A stretch of 64,000 nt of DNA from Chitinimonas koreensis (GTDB lineage Bacteria; Pseudomonadota; Gammaproteobacteria; Burkholderiales; Chitinimonadaceae), in NCBI RefSeq assembly GCF_014353015.1, contig NZ_CP060704.1, positions 4,985,001 through 5,049,000 of the forward strand, in the 5' to 3' direction. The translations under genes were made by a program, and so were the position numbers. Under the pieces are notes generated by a model. The model did no database searches and was not told the DNA's origin. It was given only the letters and a program-made list of their open reading frames with translations. Of this stretch, positions 19,471-28,247 are shown in pieces (the first letter of the stretch is position 1; each line of letters opens with the position of its first letter).

Positions 19471-19535
19471 GTAGGAGCGGCTTCAGCCGCGAATGCAGCG
19501 GTCAAGCCACGATTCGCGGCTAAAGCCGCTCCTGC
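19471..19535. repeat. REP-like palindrome, family A
   Basis: The left arm GTAGGAGCGGCTTCAGCC (19471 onward) pairs with the right arm GGCTAAAGCCGCTCCTGC ending at 19535 through an 18-base loop. A second copy with the same arms lies at 51788-51855. This is the typical layout of paired repetitive extragenic palindromes, which are spread by RAYT transposases in other proteobacteria. No RAYT gene is present in this window. Confidence 0.8.
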
Positions 19536-19600
19536 ATAGAACCTTCGATTCGCCGCCCGGCCACGGCCGGGCAACCCTGAAAAAGCCAAGAGGTCACGCC

Positions 19601-22174
19601 ATGAGCACGATCCAAGACATCTTCCCGCCGTCCGCAGCCGCATCGCTGCGCCCGGCCGTATCCGCGACGCCCGGCCGCCTGGAGGACTGGCCGGAGTCCG
19701 CCCACGCCGAGGTCTGGCGGCGCAACCTGGGCGCCGCCATCATCGGCGTGGCCGCCACGCCCGATGCCACCCTGGTGGCGGCCGCCAGCATCGACCGCCG
19801 GGTCGCGCTGTTCTCGGCCGCCGGCGAGCTGCTGTGGCAGCGCACACTCGGCAACGAAGCCTGGGCGGTGGCGATCTCCGACGACGCCTCGCGCATCGCG
19901 GTCGGCACCGCCGCCAAGCAGCCGGCTGCCGGCGCCATCGCGGTGTTCGACCGCGCCGGCGAACTGCTGTGGCAGCTCGAGGTCGACGCGCCGGTCTGGA
20001 GCGTGGCGCTGTCCGGCGACGGCCGCCGGCTGGCGGCCGGCTGCTGGAACAACCAGGCCTACGTGTTCGAGGCCGCCGACGGCCGCTTCGAGGAACGCGC
20101 CCGCAAGCGGCTGGGCGAGGCCGGCGTCTACGGCGTGGCGATGTCGGCCTACGGCGACCGCATCCTGGCGGCCGCCTACGACCAGTCGGTGGTGCTGCTC
20201 GACGGCGGCATGACCGCGCTGTCCGAGTACGCCAGCGGCAGCGGCGCCTACCACACCGCGCTGTCGCGCGACGGCAGCCGCGGCGTGGCCGGCCTGCGCG
20301 ACGGCCGCGCCATGCTGCTGCGGCCGCATGCCGAGGAGCCGGTGCTGTACACCGAGGTGATCTCGCAGCGGCCGATCTGCGGCGCCGCCGTATCGGCCCA
20401 GGGCCTGGCCGCGCTCGGCTCGTTCGACGGCCGCGCCTACCTGGTCAACGGCGAGGGCCGGCTGCTGTGGTCGCTCGACGCCGGCGGCGAGGTGTGGGCC
20501 ACCGCGGTGTCGACCGACGGCGCGCTGGTGGTGGTCGGCTCGGGCGACGGCACGCTGCGGCTGGTGCGCAACCGCGTCGACGACGCCGCCAACGCCTCGC
20601 TGCTGTGGCTGGAACACACCGTCGAGCGCGCCGGCGAGGGCGCGCCGGCGCTGGCCGCCGCCCAGCGCGCGGTGGCGGCCTTCCGCCGGCTCGGCCTGAT
20701 CGACTACGCGGTGCGCCGGCTGCAGGACTGGGGCCCGCGCATCGGCCGCGAGGCGGCCAGCGAGCTGGCGCGCCGGCTGCTGCTGGACGACACCGCCGCG
20801 TTTCCGCGCCACCACCAGAGCCATTTCCTCTTGGCCACCATGTTCGAGGCGCAGGGCGAGTACCGCCAGGCCGCCTGGCACTACATCTGGGCCGGCCAGG
20901 ACGACCGCCTGCGGCTCGACGGCCTGACCCGCGCCGGCGAGGCGTTCTCGCGCGCCGGGCTCGGCTTCGCCGCCAAGTCGGCCTTCCGCCGCGCCCACGA
21001 GCAGCGCGTCGGCGAGGAAGCCAAGCGCACGCTGTACAGCATGGGCCGCGCCTTCGAGGACAACGGCCAGCTGGCCGAGGCGCGCAAGTACTACGAGGTG
21101 GTGTTCACCTTCAGCCCGGACTACCGCGACGTGTTCGCCCGGCTCGAGCAGCTCGGTACGCCGGAGGCCGCCGCGGCGGCCGAGGCGGAGTTGAACGATG
21201 CGAACGAAGCGGCCGAGTCGACGGCTCCCGCCAAGTCGGCGGTTCCCGCCGACTGGTACGACAGCCTGCTGCTGGGCTTGCTCGGGCCCGACGTGCCGCG
21301 GCTGGCCGAGGTCGACCAGTCGCTGCACCCGATCCTGCGCGCGCGCTCCAAGGAGCTGGCGGTCAGCGCCGAGGACCGCAAGCGCATGCTGAGCGTGATC
21401 GCCGAGCATGCGCTGGAGCGCGATGCGCCGGGCCGCCAGGCCGGCCTCGACTACGACGAGGCGGTCTACATGCGCTACGACGCCTCGGTGCCCGAGGACG
21501 AGACCAAGAAGTCGCTCGAGCTGATCCACGTGCTCGACTGCATCAAGCGCTATGGCCCGTTCCAGCGCAGCCTCGACATCGGCGCCGCCACCGGCCGCTA
21601 CCCGACCCTGTTCAGCGGCATGGGCATCGAGGCCTTCGGCGTCGACATCGAGCCCGAGGCGGTCGCCTTCGCGCTGAAGAAGCGCGGCGACGCGCCCTAC
21701 CCCGACTTCCGGGTCGGCGACGCCCGCGCGCTGCCGTTCGAGGACGCCAGCTTCAACCTGGTCACCTGCATGATGGGCACCGCCGCGCACATCCCGGCCG
21801 GCGACATGGCCACCGTGCTGGCCGAGATCCACCGCTGCCTGCGGCCCGGCGGCGCCTTCATCCTGTCGACCTGGGACGTCGAGTGCCCGCACCTGACCTT
21901 CCTGTCGATCTATTCGCACGCGCAGAAGGAAGAGATGCGGCGCAACTCGCCGACCCGCGGCGAGGTGCGGGCGATGGCGCTGGCGCAGGGCTTCACGGTG
22001 GACGAACTGCGCCCGGTCGGCCTGATGCCGGAATCGATCACCTACGAGCTCGACCTGCAGCAGTTCGGCCCGAACCGCATCGGCCACCTGGTCGACCTCG
22101 ACCTGGCGTTCCGCGCGCTGTTCCCGGCGCTGCACGGCCAGATGTACGTGATGCTGGTGCGCAAGCCGGCCTGA
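19601..22174 (+). CDS. beta-propeller/TPR/SAM-dependent methyltransferase fusion
   Basis: An 857-residue multidomain protein. Residues about 40-350 form WD40/PQQ-like blades, seen as recurring GELLWQ, WSVALSGDGRRLAAG, WATAVSTDGALVVVGSGDG motifs. Residues about 370-570 are alpha-helical TPR-like repeats (EAQGEYRQAAWHYIWAG, FEDNGQLAEARKYYEVVF), followed by an Ala/Glu-rich linker. Residues about 640-857 are a class I SAM-dependent methyltransferase with motif I LDIGAATGRYPTLF at 658, acidic motif II FGVDIEPEA and the FNLVTCMMGT segment. No signal peptide is seen, so it is cytoplasmic. ATG 19601 follows a modest AAGAGG. The gene lies between the NRPS genes and mbtH, so methylation of the peptide or lipid is the natural inference, with the propeller and TPR perhaps docking to the synthetase. 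The fusion is unusual and I know no characterised homologue. Confidence 0.85.
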   Translation: MSTIQDIFPPSAAASLRPAVSATPGRLEDWPESAHAEVWRRNLGAAIIGVAATPDATLVAAASIDRRVALFSAAGELLWQRTLGNEAWAVAISDDASRIAVGTAAKQPAAGAIAVFDRAGELLWQLEVDAPVWSVALSGDGRRLAAGCWNNQAYVFEAADGRFEERARKRLGEAGVYGVAMSAYGDRILAAAYDQSVVLLDGGMTALSEYASGSGAYHTALSRDGSRGVAGLRDGRAMLLRPHAEEPVLYTEVISQRPICGAAVSAQGLAALGSFDGRAYLVNGEGRLLWSLDAGGEVWATAVSTDGALVVVGSGDGTLRLVRNRVDDAANASLLWLEHTVERAGEGAPALAAAQRAVAAFRRLGLIDYAVRRLQDWGPRIGREAASELARRLLLDDTAAFPRHHQSHFLLATMFEAQGEYRQAAWHYIWAGQDDRLRLDGLTRAGEAFSRAGLGFAAKSAFRRAHEQRVGEEAKRTLYSMGRAFEDNGQLAEARKYYEVVFTFSPDYRDVFARLEQLGTPEAAAAAEAELNDANEAAESTAPAKSAVPADWYDSLLLGLLGPDVPRLAEVDQSLHPILRARSKELAVSAEDRKRMLSVIAEHALERDAPGRQAGLDYDEAVYMRYDASVPEDETKKSLELIHVLDCIKRYGPFQRSLDIGAATGRYPTLFSGMGIEAFGVDIEPEAVAFALKKRGDAPYPDFRVGDARALPFEDASFNLVTCMMGTAAHIPAGDMATVLAEIHRCLRPGGAFILSTWDVECPHLTFLSIYSHAQKEEMRRNSPTRGEVRAMALAQGFTVDELRPVGLMPESITYELDLQQFGPNRIGHLVDLDLAFRALFPALHGQMYVMLVRKPA

Positions 22175-22213
22175 GCGACGACGTTTCAACATTCGAACCA
22201 AGGAATCGACGCG

Positions 22214-22429
22214 ATGAGCGACAAGTACGAAGACGGCGACGATCGCCGCTACCTGGTGGTCGTCAACCACGAGGACCAGTATTCGATCTGGCCGGCCGAA
22301 CGGCCGCTGCCGGCGGGCTGGACGGCGGAAGGCTTCGCCGGCGACAAGGCGGCCTGCCTCGCCCATATCGAGACGGTGTGGACCGACATGCGGCCGAAGA
22401 GCCTGCGGCAGGCGATGGGCGAGGCGTGA
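22214..22429 (+). CDS. MbtH family NRPS accessory protein
   Basis: A 71-residue MbtH-like protein, the small partner that binds adenylation domains and is often needed for their folding and activity. The diagnostic residues are present: NHEDQYSIWP, PAGWTAEG, CLAHIETVWTDMRPKSLR, including the two Trp residues that clamp an Ala of the adenylation domain. AAGGA lies ahead of ATG 22214. Its place 39 bp after the methyltransferase fusion and before the exporter ties the locus together as one biosynthetic unit. Confidence 0.96.
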   Translation: MSDKYEDGDDRRYLVVVNHEDQYSIWPAERPLPAGWTAEGFAGDKAACLAHIETVWTDMRPKSLRQAMGEA

Positions 22430-22589
22430 GCCGCGAGGGCGGCACGGCGGGCGTTTCGTTGCAAGGTCGGAAATGTCAGCTTCCGGCCGGCCTGCGTGCT
22501 GCTCTACTGCGCCCCCGGCGCGTTCGAGTGCGGAGGCCGGGCAATCGGAATGGGGCTTATCGCTTTGACTCGCTGACCACGGAATGGCC

Positions 22590-22722
22590 TCCAATCCTTC
22601 CCCCGCGCGCGGGAGAAGGGGGTCCGAAGGACCGGACGAGGGCGGTGGTTTGATGCCCCCCCTCACCCTGCGCCGGGCGCCCCCAACCCCTCTCCCGTGC
22701 ACGGGAGAGGGGTTGGGGGCGA
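22590..22722. repeat. dispersed G/C-rich palindromic intergenic repeats
   Basis: The 345-bp gap after mbtH contains two hairpin-forming blocks. One is CCTTCCCCCGCGCG / CGCGGGAGAAGGGGG at about 22599-22622. The other is CCAACCCCTCTCCCGTG / CACGGGAGAGGGGTTGG at about 22683-22719. The second block also occurs in part between the two NRPS genes. The remainder (22430-22590) shows no gene. Confidence 0.65.
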
Positions 22723-22774
22723 CGCATCTGGGGGTCAGTACTGCCCTGCGTCGCCAACCAAGCAAGGAATGAAC

Positions 22775-24073
22775 ATGACAAGACAGCAAGCGCCCCTGTT
22801 GCGGCGCCTGTGGCAGAAAACCGGCCTGGCCGACAACCGCGCCGAAGCGACGCTGCTGCTGGTCGCCTTCGTCGACGCGGTCGGGCGCGGGCTGTTCCTG
22901 GCCGGCGCCACCTTCTTCTATACCCAGGTGGTCAAGCTCAGCAACGTCCAGGTCGGCATCGGCCTGTCGCTGGCCGGCCTGGTGGGCCTCGCCTGCGCGG
23001 TGCCGATCGGCCGGCTGGCCGACCGCGTCGGCGCCGGCCGCACGCTGATCGGCCTGCAGGTCTGGCGCGCGGCCTGCTTCTGCGTCTACCCCTTCGTCAC
23101 CGACTTCCACCTGTTCCTGCTGGTCGCCTGCCTGATCGGCGCGGTCGAGCAGGCGGTCTGGCCGATCATCCAGGCGCTGGCCGGCTCGATCGCCCAGGGC
23201 GCCTCCTACGTCAAGACCATCTCCAAGGTCTCGGTGGTGCGCAACGTGGCCTACACGCTGTCGGCCGGCATCGTCGCGCTGATCATCGGCGCGGCCGGCG
23301 GCAAGACCGCCATGCAGGCGCTGCTGATCGCCAACGCCGCGGCCTTCCTCGCCTCGGCGCTGATGCTGCTGTTCGCCCGCCTGCCGGCGCCGGCCGCGCG
23401 CGCCGAAAAGAGCAGCGAGGCGGAACCCAGGCGCCCGTTCTGGGCGCAGGGCCAGCCATTCCGCGACAAGAACTTCCTGCTGCTGTCGCTGCTCAACGGC
23501 TTCCTCTCGCTGCACGCGGCGGCGATGAACATCGCGCTGCCGCTGTGGATCCTGACCAAGACCGATGCACCCAAGGCCTCGGTCGGCGTGCTGCTGGCAG
23601 TCAACACCGTGCTGACGGTAGCGCTGCAGCTGCGCTTCAGCCGCGGCGGCGACCAGCTCGCCATCGCCGCGCGCAAGCAGCTCTATGCCGGCATCTCGCT
23701 GGCCGGCTTCTGCGTGCTGGCCGCGCTGACCGACACGCCGAACCTGTGGCTGGCCTGCGCGCTGCTGCTGCTGTGCACGGTGGTGCTGACCTTCGGCGAG
23801 CTGTGGCAGTCGGCCGGCGCCTGGGGCCTGTCGTTCGGCCTGGCGCCGGAGCGCGAGCGCGCCTACTACCTGAGCGTGTACTCGCTCGGCACCACGGTGA
23901 TGGCGATCATCGGGCCGGGCCTGCTGCCGATCGCGGTGGTGGAGAAGGGCATGGCCGGCTGGCTGACCTTCGCCGCGCTGTTCGCGGTGGCCGGGCTGGC
24001 GGTGCCGATCCTGGCGCAGCGGGCCAGCCGGCAGCCGGCCTTCGTGGCGGCGCCGGCCGAAGCCAAGGCCTGA
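22775..24073 (+). CDS. MFS transporter, probable lipopeptide exporter
   Basis: A 432-residue major facilitator superfamily protein with about 12 hydrophobic segments and a hydrophilic central loop (near residues 205-225). The loop after helix 2 carries the MFS signature in the form GRLADRVGAGRTL. ATG 22775 is chosen over ATG 22769 because AAGGA at 22764-22768 gives proper spacing only for the former. It is the last gene before a strong terminator and directly follows mbtH, so export of the peptide product is inferred. The substrate cannot be told from sequence. Confidence 0.88.
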   Translation: MTRQQAPLLRRLWQKTGLADNRAEATLLLVAFVDAVGRGLFLAGATFFYTQVVKLSNVQVGIGLSLAGLVGLACAVPIGRLADRVGAGRTLIGLQVWRAACFCVYPFVTDFHLFLLVACLIGAVEQAVWPIIQALAGSIAQGASYVKTISKVSVVRNVAYTLSAGIVALIIGAAGGKTAMQALLIANAAAFLASALMLLFARLPAPAARAEKSSEAEPRRPFWAQGQPFRDKNFLLLSLLNGFLSLHAAAMNIALPLWILTKTDAPKASVGVLLAVNTVLTVALQLRFSRGGDQLAIAARKQLYAGISLAGFCVLAALTDTPNLWLACALLLLCTVVLTFGELWQSAGAWGLSFGLAPERERAYYLSVYSLGTTVMAIIGPGLLPIAVVEKGMAGWLTFAALFAVAGLAVPILAQRASRQPAFVAAPAEAKA

Positions 24074-24094
24074 GCGCAGCGCAGAACGACCAGC

Positions 24095-24124
24095 AAAAAG
24101 CCCCGGAACCGGTCCGGGGCTTTT
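24095..24124. terminator. bidirectional intrinsic terminator
   Basis: The stem GCCCCGGA/TCCGGGGC is flanked by A5 on the left and T4 on the right. It lies between the convergent MFS gene (ends 24073) and aminotransferase gene (ends 24151) and marks the right end of the lipopeptide locus. Confidence 0.88.
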
Positions 24125-24150
24125 CGTTGGGGACGCGAGCAGCGGCGTGC

Positions 24151-25368
24151 TTATTCGCCGATCGCCACCCGCAGCGACAGCGCGATGCCGCGCGCCGCCT
24201 CGGTGATGTCGCCCAGCGTCGGGAAGCTCGGCGCGATGCGGATGTGGCGGTCGGATGGGTCCTTGCCGTAGGGGAAGGCGGCGCCGGCCGGGGTCAGCGT
24301 GATGCCGGCCTCGCGCGCCAGCTCGACCGTGCGGCGCGCCTTGCCCGGCGGGGTCAGCAGGTCGATGAAGTAGCCGCCCTGCGGATGGGTCCAGCTCACG
24401 TCGGCCACGCCGCCCAGCAGCGCCTCGAACTGCGCCAGCACGGCGTCGAACTTGGGCTTGAGGATCAGGCGATGGCGCTCCATCAGCGCCTCGACGCCGG
24501 CGCGGTCCTTGAGGAAGGCCACATGGCGCAGCTGGTTGACCTTGTCCGAGCCGATGGTGCGCACCGACACGTGGCGCGTCCACCAGGCCACGTTGGCCGG
24601 CGAGGAAGCCAGCGCGGCGAGGCCGGCGCCGGCCAGCGTCACCTTGCTGGTCGAGGCGAACACGATGGCGCGGTCCGGGTTGCCGGCGGCGGCGCAGGCC
24701 TCGACCACGTTGGCGATGGCGATGCGCTCCTCGCCCAGGTGGTGGAAGCGGTAGGCGTCGTCCCACATCAGGCGGAAATCGGGCGCCGCGGTCTTCATCG
24801 CGGCCAGCCGGCGCACCGTCTCGTCCGAGTAGACCACGCCGCCCGGGTTGCTGTACTTGGGCACGCACCACATGCCCTTGATGCCGGCATCCTCGGCGAC
24901 CAGGCGCTCGACCAGGTCCATGTCGGGGCCGCCGTCGCCCATCGGCACGTTGATCATGCGGATGCCGAGCGCTTCGCAGATGGCGAAGTGGCGGTCGTAG
25001 CCGGGTACCGGGCAGAGGAAGGAGATCGGCGCCTGGCGCACCCACGGCTCCTGGCCCGACACGCCGTGCAGCATGGCGAAGGCCAGGGTGTCGTGCATCA
25101 GCGCGAGGCTGGAGTTGCCGTCGACCACCACCTGGGCGGCCGGCAGGTCGAGCAGCTCGGCGAACAGCGCGCGCGCTTCAGGCAGGCCGACCGCGCCGCC
25201 GTAGTTGCGGGTGTCGCTGCCGTCGGCAGCCTTGAAGCCGGGCAGCGCGTCGAGCAGCGGCAGCGAGAGGTCGAGCTGCTCGGGTGCCGGCTTGCCGCGC
25301 GACATGTCGAGCTTGAGGCCGAGTTCCTTGAAGGATTGATACTGGGCGAGGGATTCTGCGTGGTTCAT
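24151..25368 (-). CDS. PLP-dependent aminotransferase (class I/II fold, PF12897-like)
   Basis: A 405-residue fold-type I aminotransferase. Features include the N-terminal LDMSRGKPAPEQLDLS, RNYGGAVGLPEAR (substrate and cofactor region), PVPGYDRHF, CVPKYSNPGGVVYS, MWDDAYRFHH with the PLP-binding Asp/Tyr, and the Schiff-base Lys in ASTSKVTLAGAG. The C-terminal arginine that binds the substrate carboxylate is probably in RHIRIAPSFP. It matches the family annotated as alanine-glyoxylate-type or aspartate aminotransferase-like; the in vivo substrate is uncertain. ATG 25368 is chosen because it opens the conserved MNHAESLAQYQSF start. It is divergent from the DUF2237 gene, 132 bp apart. Confidence 0.87.
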   Translation of the reverse strand: MNHAESLAQYQSFKELGLKLDMSRGKPAPEQLDLSLPLLDALPGFKAADGSDTRNYGGAVGLPEARALFAELLDLPAAQVVVDGNSSLALMHDTLAFAMLHGVSGQEPWVRQAPISFLCPVPGYDRHFAICEALGIRMINVPMGDGGPDMDLVERLVAEDAGIKGMWCVPKYSNPGGVVYSDETVRRLAAMKTAAPDFRLMWDDAYRFHHLGEERIAIANVVEACAAAGNPDRAIVFASTSKVTLAGAGLAALASSPANVAWWTRHVSVRTIGSDKVNQLRHVAFLKDRAGVEALMERHRLILKPKFDAVLAQFEALLGGVADVSWTHPQGGYFIDLLTPPGKARRTVELAREAGITLTPAGAAFPYGKDPSDRHIRIAPSFPTLGDITEAARGIALSLRVAIGE

Positions 25369-25500
25369 GGGGAGGGTTTCCTGCGGCGGGCAAAAAGTCG
25401 GCGCTATGTTGGCACGTCCGACGGCCGCGCGCATCCGGCCGATTGGCGTTCGCCCGGCGCGGCGGCGATAATCGCGCGTCTCCCCTGCCTGACTGCGCCC

Positions 25501-25877
25501 ATGACCGACTCCCTCAACGTGCTCGGCCTGCCGCTCGAGACCTGCAGCCTCGAGCCGCTCACCGGCTTCCTGCGCGACGGCTGCTGCCAGGCCGATGCGG
25601 CCGATCCGGGCCGCCATACCGTCTGCGCCGAGATGACGCGGGCGTTCCTCGACTTCTCGGCCGCGCACGGCAACGACCTGTCCACCCGCGGCCCGAGTTC
25701 GGCTTCGCCGGTCTCGAGCCGGGCGACCGCTGGTGCGTCTGCGCGGCGCGCTGGGTCGAGGCGCTGGTGGAGGGCGCGGCGCCGCCGATCGTACTGGCCG
25801 CCACCCATGAGGACATCCTCGAACTGGTCTCGCTGGAGACGCTGGTCGCCTATGGCCTGGACCGGCCCGGCGCCTGA
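25501..25877 (+). pseudogene. DUF2237 family protein, frame broken at 25685-25687
   Basis: A small conserved protein of unknown function (DUF2237). The frame from ATG 25501 gives LNVLGLPLETCSLEPLTGF, CCQADAADPGRHTVCAEMT and AAHGNDLST. It then fails, and the family sequence continues one frame over (PEFGFAGLEPGDRWCVCAARW to the stop at 25877). Adding one C to the CCC run at 25685-25687 restores the motif NDLSTPRPEFGF and a protein of about 125 residues. Everything else in the family pattern, including the cysteines, is intact, so a sequencing or assembly error is more likely than decay. Confidence 0.8.
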
Positions 25878-25928
25878 GCGCAGCGACGACCGACGAACAG
25901 CACAACCCGAAACGAGAAAGAAATCGCC

Positions 25929-26573
25929 ATGACCCAAGCGCTCGACCATCTCTTTGCCAACAACCGCCAATGGGCCGAACAGGTCAAGGCGGAGCGGCCC
26001 GAGTTCTTCGCCCAACTGGCCAAGCAGCAGACGCCCGAATACATGTGGATCGGCTGCGCCGACAGCCGGGTGCCGGCCAACGAGCTGATCGGCCTGTTGC
26101 CCGGCGAGGTGTTCGTGCACCGCAACGTCGCCAACCTGATCGTGCATTCGGATCTCAACTGCCTGTCGACGCTGCAGTTCGCGGTCGACCTGCTGCGGGT
26201 CAAGCACGTGATCGTCTGCGGCCACTACGGCTGCGCCGGCGTGCGGGCGGCGCTCGACGACGTGCGGGTGGGCCTCGCCGACAACTGGCTGCGCCACATC
26301 CACGACCTGCGCCGGGTGCACAGCCGCTGGATCGAGAAATTCCCGCCCGAGATGCGCGCCGACAAGCTGTGCGAGCTCAACGTGATCGAACAGGTGGTCA
26401 ACGCCTCCCAGACCACGGTGGTGCAGGACGCCTGGGCGCGCGGCCAGGACGTCGCGGTGCACGGCTGGGTCTACCGCATCTCGGACGGCCTGCTGCACGA
26501 CATGGGGATGAGCGTCGGCCAGCCGGAGGAGCTGGTCGATCTGTATCGGGATTTCTTCAAGCGCGAGGGATGA
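25929..26573 (+). CDS. can: beta-carbonic anhydrase
   Basis: A 214-residue zinc enzyme interconverting CO2 and bicarbonate in the cytoplasm. The zinc ligands expected for the beta class are present: Cys 43 in CADSRV, His 99 and Cys 102 in CGHYGCAGV. The catalytic Asp 45/Arg 47 pair is also there, as are HRNVANLIVHSD and the WARGQDVAVHGWVY C-terminal region. Length and pattern match E. coli Can. AACGAGAAAG precedes ATG 25929. It follows the DUF2237 gene by about 50 bp on the same strand and may share its transcript. Confidence 0.94.
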   Translation: MTQALDHLFANNRQWAEQVKAERPEFFAQLAKQQTPEYMWIGCADSRVPANELIGLLPGEVFVHRNVANLIVHSDLNCLSTLQFAVDLLRVKHVIVCGHYGCAGVRAALDDVRVGLADNWLRHIHDLRRVHSRWIEKFPPEMRADKLCELNVIEQVVNASQTTVVQDAWARGQDVAVHGWVYRISDGLLHDMGMSVGQPEELVDLYRDFFKREG

Positions 26574-26575
26574 GA

Positions 26576-26768
26576 GCGTGAGGGGTTAGGTGTGAGGTGT
26601 GAGGTGTAACCCCATCCCCACCCCAACCCTCCCCTTGAAGGGGAGGGAGTCTGTGCAGCGAGACAATGACGGTCACAGACCTTGGAACCATCGCAATCCT
26701 GCCCCTCCCCTTCGAGGGGGAGGCCGGGAGGGGATGGGGCTACACCTCCCCTCACGCCTAACTCCTCA
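26576..26768. repeat. palindromic intergenic element with heptamer fringes
   Basis: An inverted-repeat element fills the gap between the carbonic anhydrase and yegD. The left edge has degenerate GTGAGGT heptamers (26578-26608), followed by GTAACCCCATCCCC and the small hairpin CTCCCCTTGAAGGGGAG. The right half mirrors it with CCCTCCCCTTCGAGGGGGAGG, GGGGATGGGGCTACACC and complementary CCTCAC-type units up to about 26768. A related element with a greatly expanded heptamer array lies at 32994-33461. Confidence 0.75.
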
Positions 26769-26855
26769 CACTTAAGCTCCTGATCCGACAAGAAAACTGG
26801 ACAAGCCCCCGCGCTTCAGTAGCATCCGCGCCCTTTTTCCTGACGGAGGGCCACG

Positions 26856-28124
26856 ATGTACACCCAATCCGCCCGCGCCTGCGGCATCGACTTCGGCACC
26901 TCCAACTCCACCGCCGGCTGGCTGCGCCCCGGCACCTCGCCCTTGCTGGCGCTCGAGGACGGCAAGGCCACGCTGCCCTCGGTGGTGTTCTTCAACGCCG
27001 AGGAAGACAGCACCTGCTTCGGCCGCCACGCCTTGGCCGAATACCTCGACGGCTACGAAGGCCGGCTGATGCGCTCGCTCAAGAGCCTGCTCGGCTCGAG
27101 CCTGATCGACGGCCAGACCGAGGTGCTCGGCCGCGCGCTGCCGTTCCGCGAACTGCTGGCCCGCTTCATCGGCGAACTCAAGCTGCGCGCCGAGCAAAGC
27201 GCCGACCGCGACTTCGATACCGCGGTGTTCGGCCGGCCGGTGCATTTCGTCGACGACAACCCGGCCGCCGACCGCCAGGCCGAGGAGACGCTGGCCGCCA
27301 CCGCGCGCGCAGTGGGCTTTCGCGAGGTCAGCTTCCAGTTCGAGCCGATCGCGGCGGCCTTCCATTACGAGCAGGATATCGACCGCGAGGAGCTGGTGCT
27401 GATCGCCGACATCGGCGGCGGCACCTCGGACTTCTCGCTGGTGCGGCTGTCGCCCGAGCGCGCGCGCCGCGCCGAGCGGCAGGACGACTTGCTGGCCAAC
27501 GCCGGCGTGCATGTCGGCGGCACCGACTTCGACAAGTACCTGAGCCTGCGCGGCGTGATGCCGCTCTTGGGCCTGGGCAGCCGGCTGCGCAACAACTCCG
27601 AGGTGCCGTCGAGCTACTTCTTCAACCTGGCGACCTGGCACACCATCAACTTCAACTACACGCGCAAGATCTGGATGGAATTGCAGGAGGTCTACCGCGA
27701 CGCGCGCGAGCAGGACAAGCTCGACCGGCTGTTGCGCGTGATCGAGCACCGCGAGGGCCACTGGCTGGCGCTGCAGGTCGAGCAGGCCAAGATCGCGCTG
27801 TCCGACGCCGAATCCACCACCATGGCGCTCGACCGCATCCGCGAAGGCCTGAGCCACGTGGTCGACCGCGCGGTGTTCGAGGACGCCACCGCGCTGCTGG
27901 TCGACCAGGTCGAGCACACCGTGGCCGGCCTCCTGGCCGATGCCGGCCTCGCCGCCGGCAAGATCGACACCGTATTCTTCACCGGCGGCTCCAGCGGCGT
28001 GCCGCAGCTGCGCCGCCGCATCGCCGCGCTACTGCCGGCCGCGCGCGCGGTCGAGGGCGACCTGTTCGGCAGCATCGGCGCCGGCCTGGCGGTCGAGGCG
28101 ATGCGGCGCTACGGACCCGATTGA
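26856..28124 (+). CDS. yegD: Hsp70-family chaperone-like protein (YegD type)
   Basis: A 422-residue actin-fold ATPase of the DnaK superfamily, similar in length and motifs to E. coli YegD. The phosphate-1 loop is CGIDFGTSNSTAG near residue 10, phosphate-2 is LIADIGGGTSDFSLV near 186, and the adenosine motif is FFTGGSSGVPQLR near 372. It has the nucleotide-binding domain but no classical DnaK substrate-binding domain. A weak GACGGAGGG ribosome-binding site precedes ATG 26856. The upstream palindromic repeat separates it from the carbonic anhydrase gene. Client proteins are unknown. Confidence 0.85.
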   Translation: MYTQSARACGIDFGTSNSTAGWLRPGTSPLLALEDGKATLPSVVFFNAEEDSTCFGRHALAEYLDGYEGRLMRSLKSLLGSSLIDGQTEVLGRALPFRELLARFIGELKLRAEQSADRDFDTAVFGRPVHFVDDNPAADRQAEETLAATARAVGFREVSFQFEPIAAAFHYEQDIDREELVLIADIGGGTSDFSLVRLSPERARRAERQDDLLANAGVHVGGTDFDKYLSLRGVMPLLGLGSRLRNNSEVPSSYFFNLATWHTINFNYTRKIWMELQEVYRDAREQDKLDRLLRVIEHREGHWLALQVEQAKIALSDAESTTMALDRIREGLSHVVDRAVFEDATALLVDQVEHTVAGLLADAGLAAGKIDTVFFTGGSSGVPQLRRRIAALLPAARAVEGDLFGSIGAGLAVEAMRRYGPD

Positions 28125-28138
28125 TCGCCACGTCCACG

Positions 28139-28168
28139 GCGACAAGCCCCCCTTCTCAATAATATAAT
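28139..28168 (+). promoter_or_regulatory. sigma70-type promoter for the outer-membrane protein gene
   Basis: The perfect -10 hexamer TATAAT (28163-28168) stands in an AT-rich pocket, with GCGACA (28139-28144) 18 bp upstream as a fair -35. Transcription would start about 75 nt before ATG 28248, leaving a leader that contains the AAGGGAGAAG ribosome-binding site. Confidence 0.55.
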
Positions 28169-28247
28169 CCGCACCCCGCCCGCAGCCGCGGCGCGGGATT
28201 GAATCCATTCACATTCATGAACGTTCGTACATAAAGGGAGAAGAACC

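Noticed and set aside
19520..25045. Minus-strand open frame of about 1840 codons across several genes
   Set aside because: It runs antisense through the methyltransferase fusion, mbtH and MFS genes and overlaps the aminotransferase in the wrong frame; no domain is recognisable.
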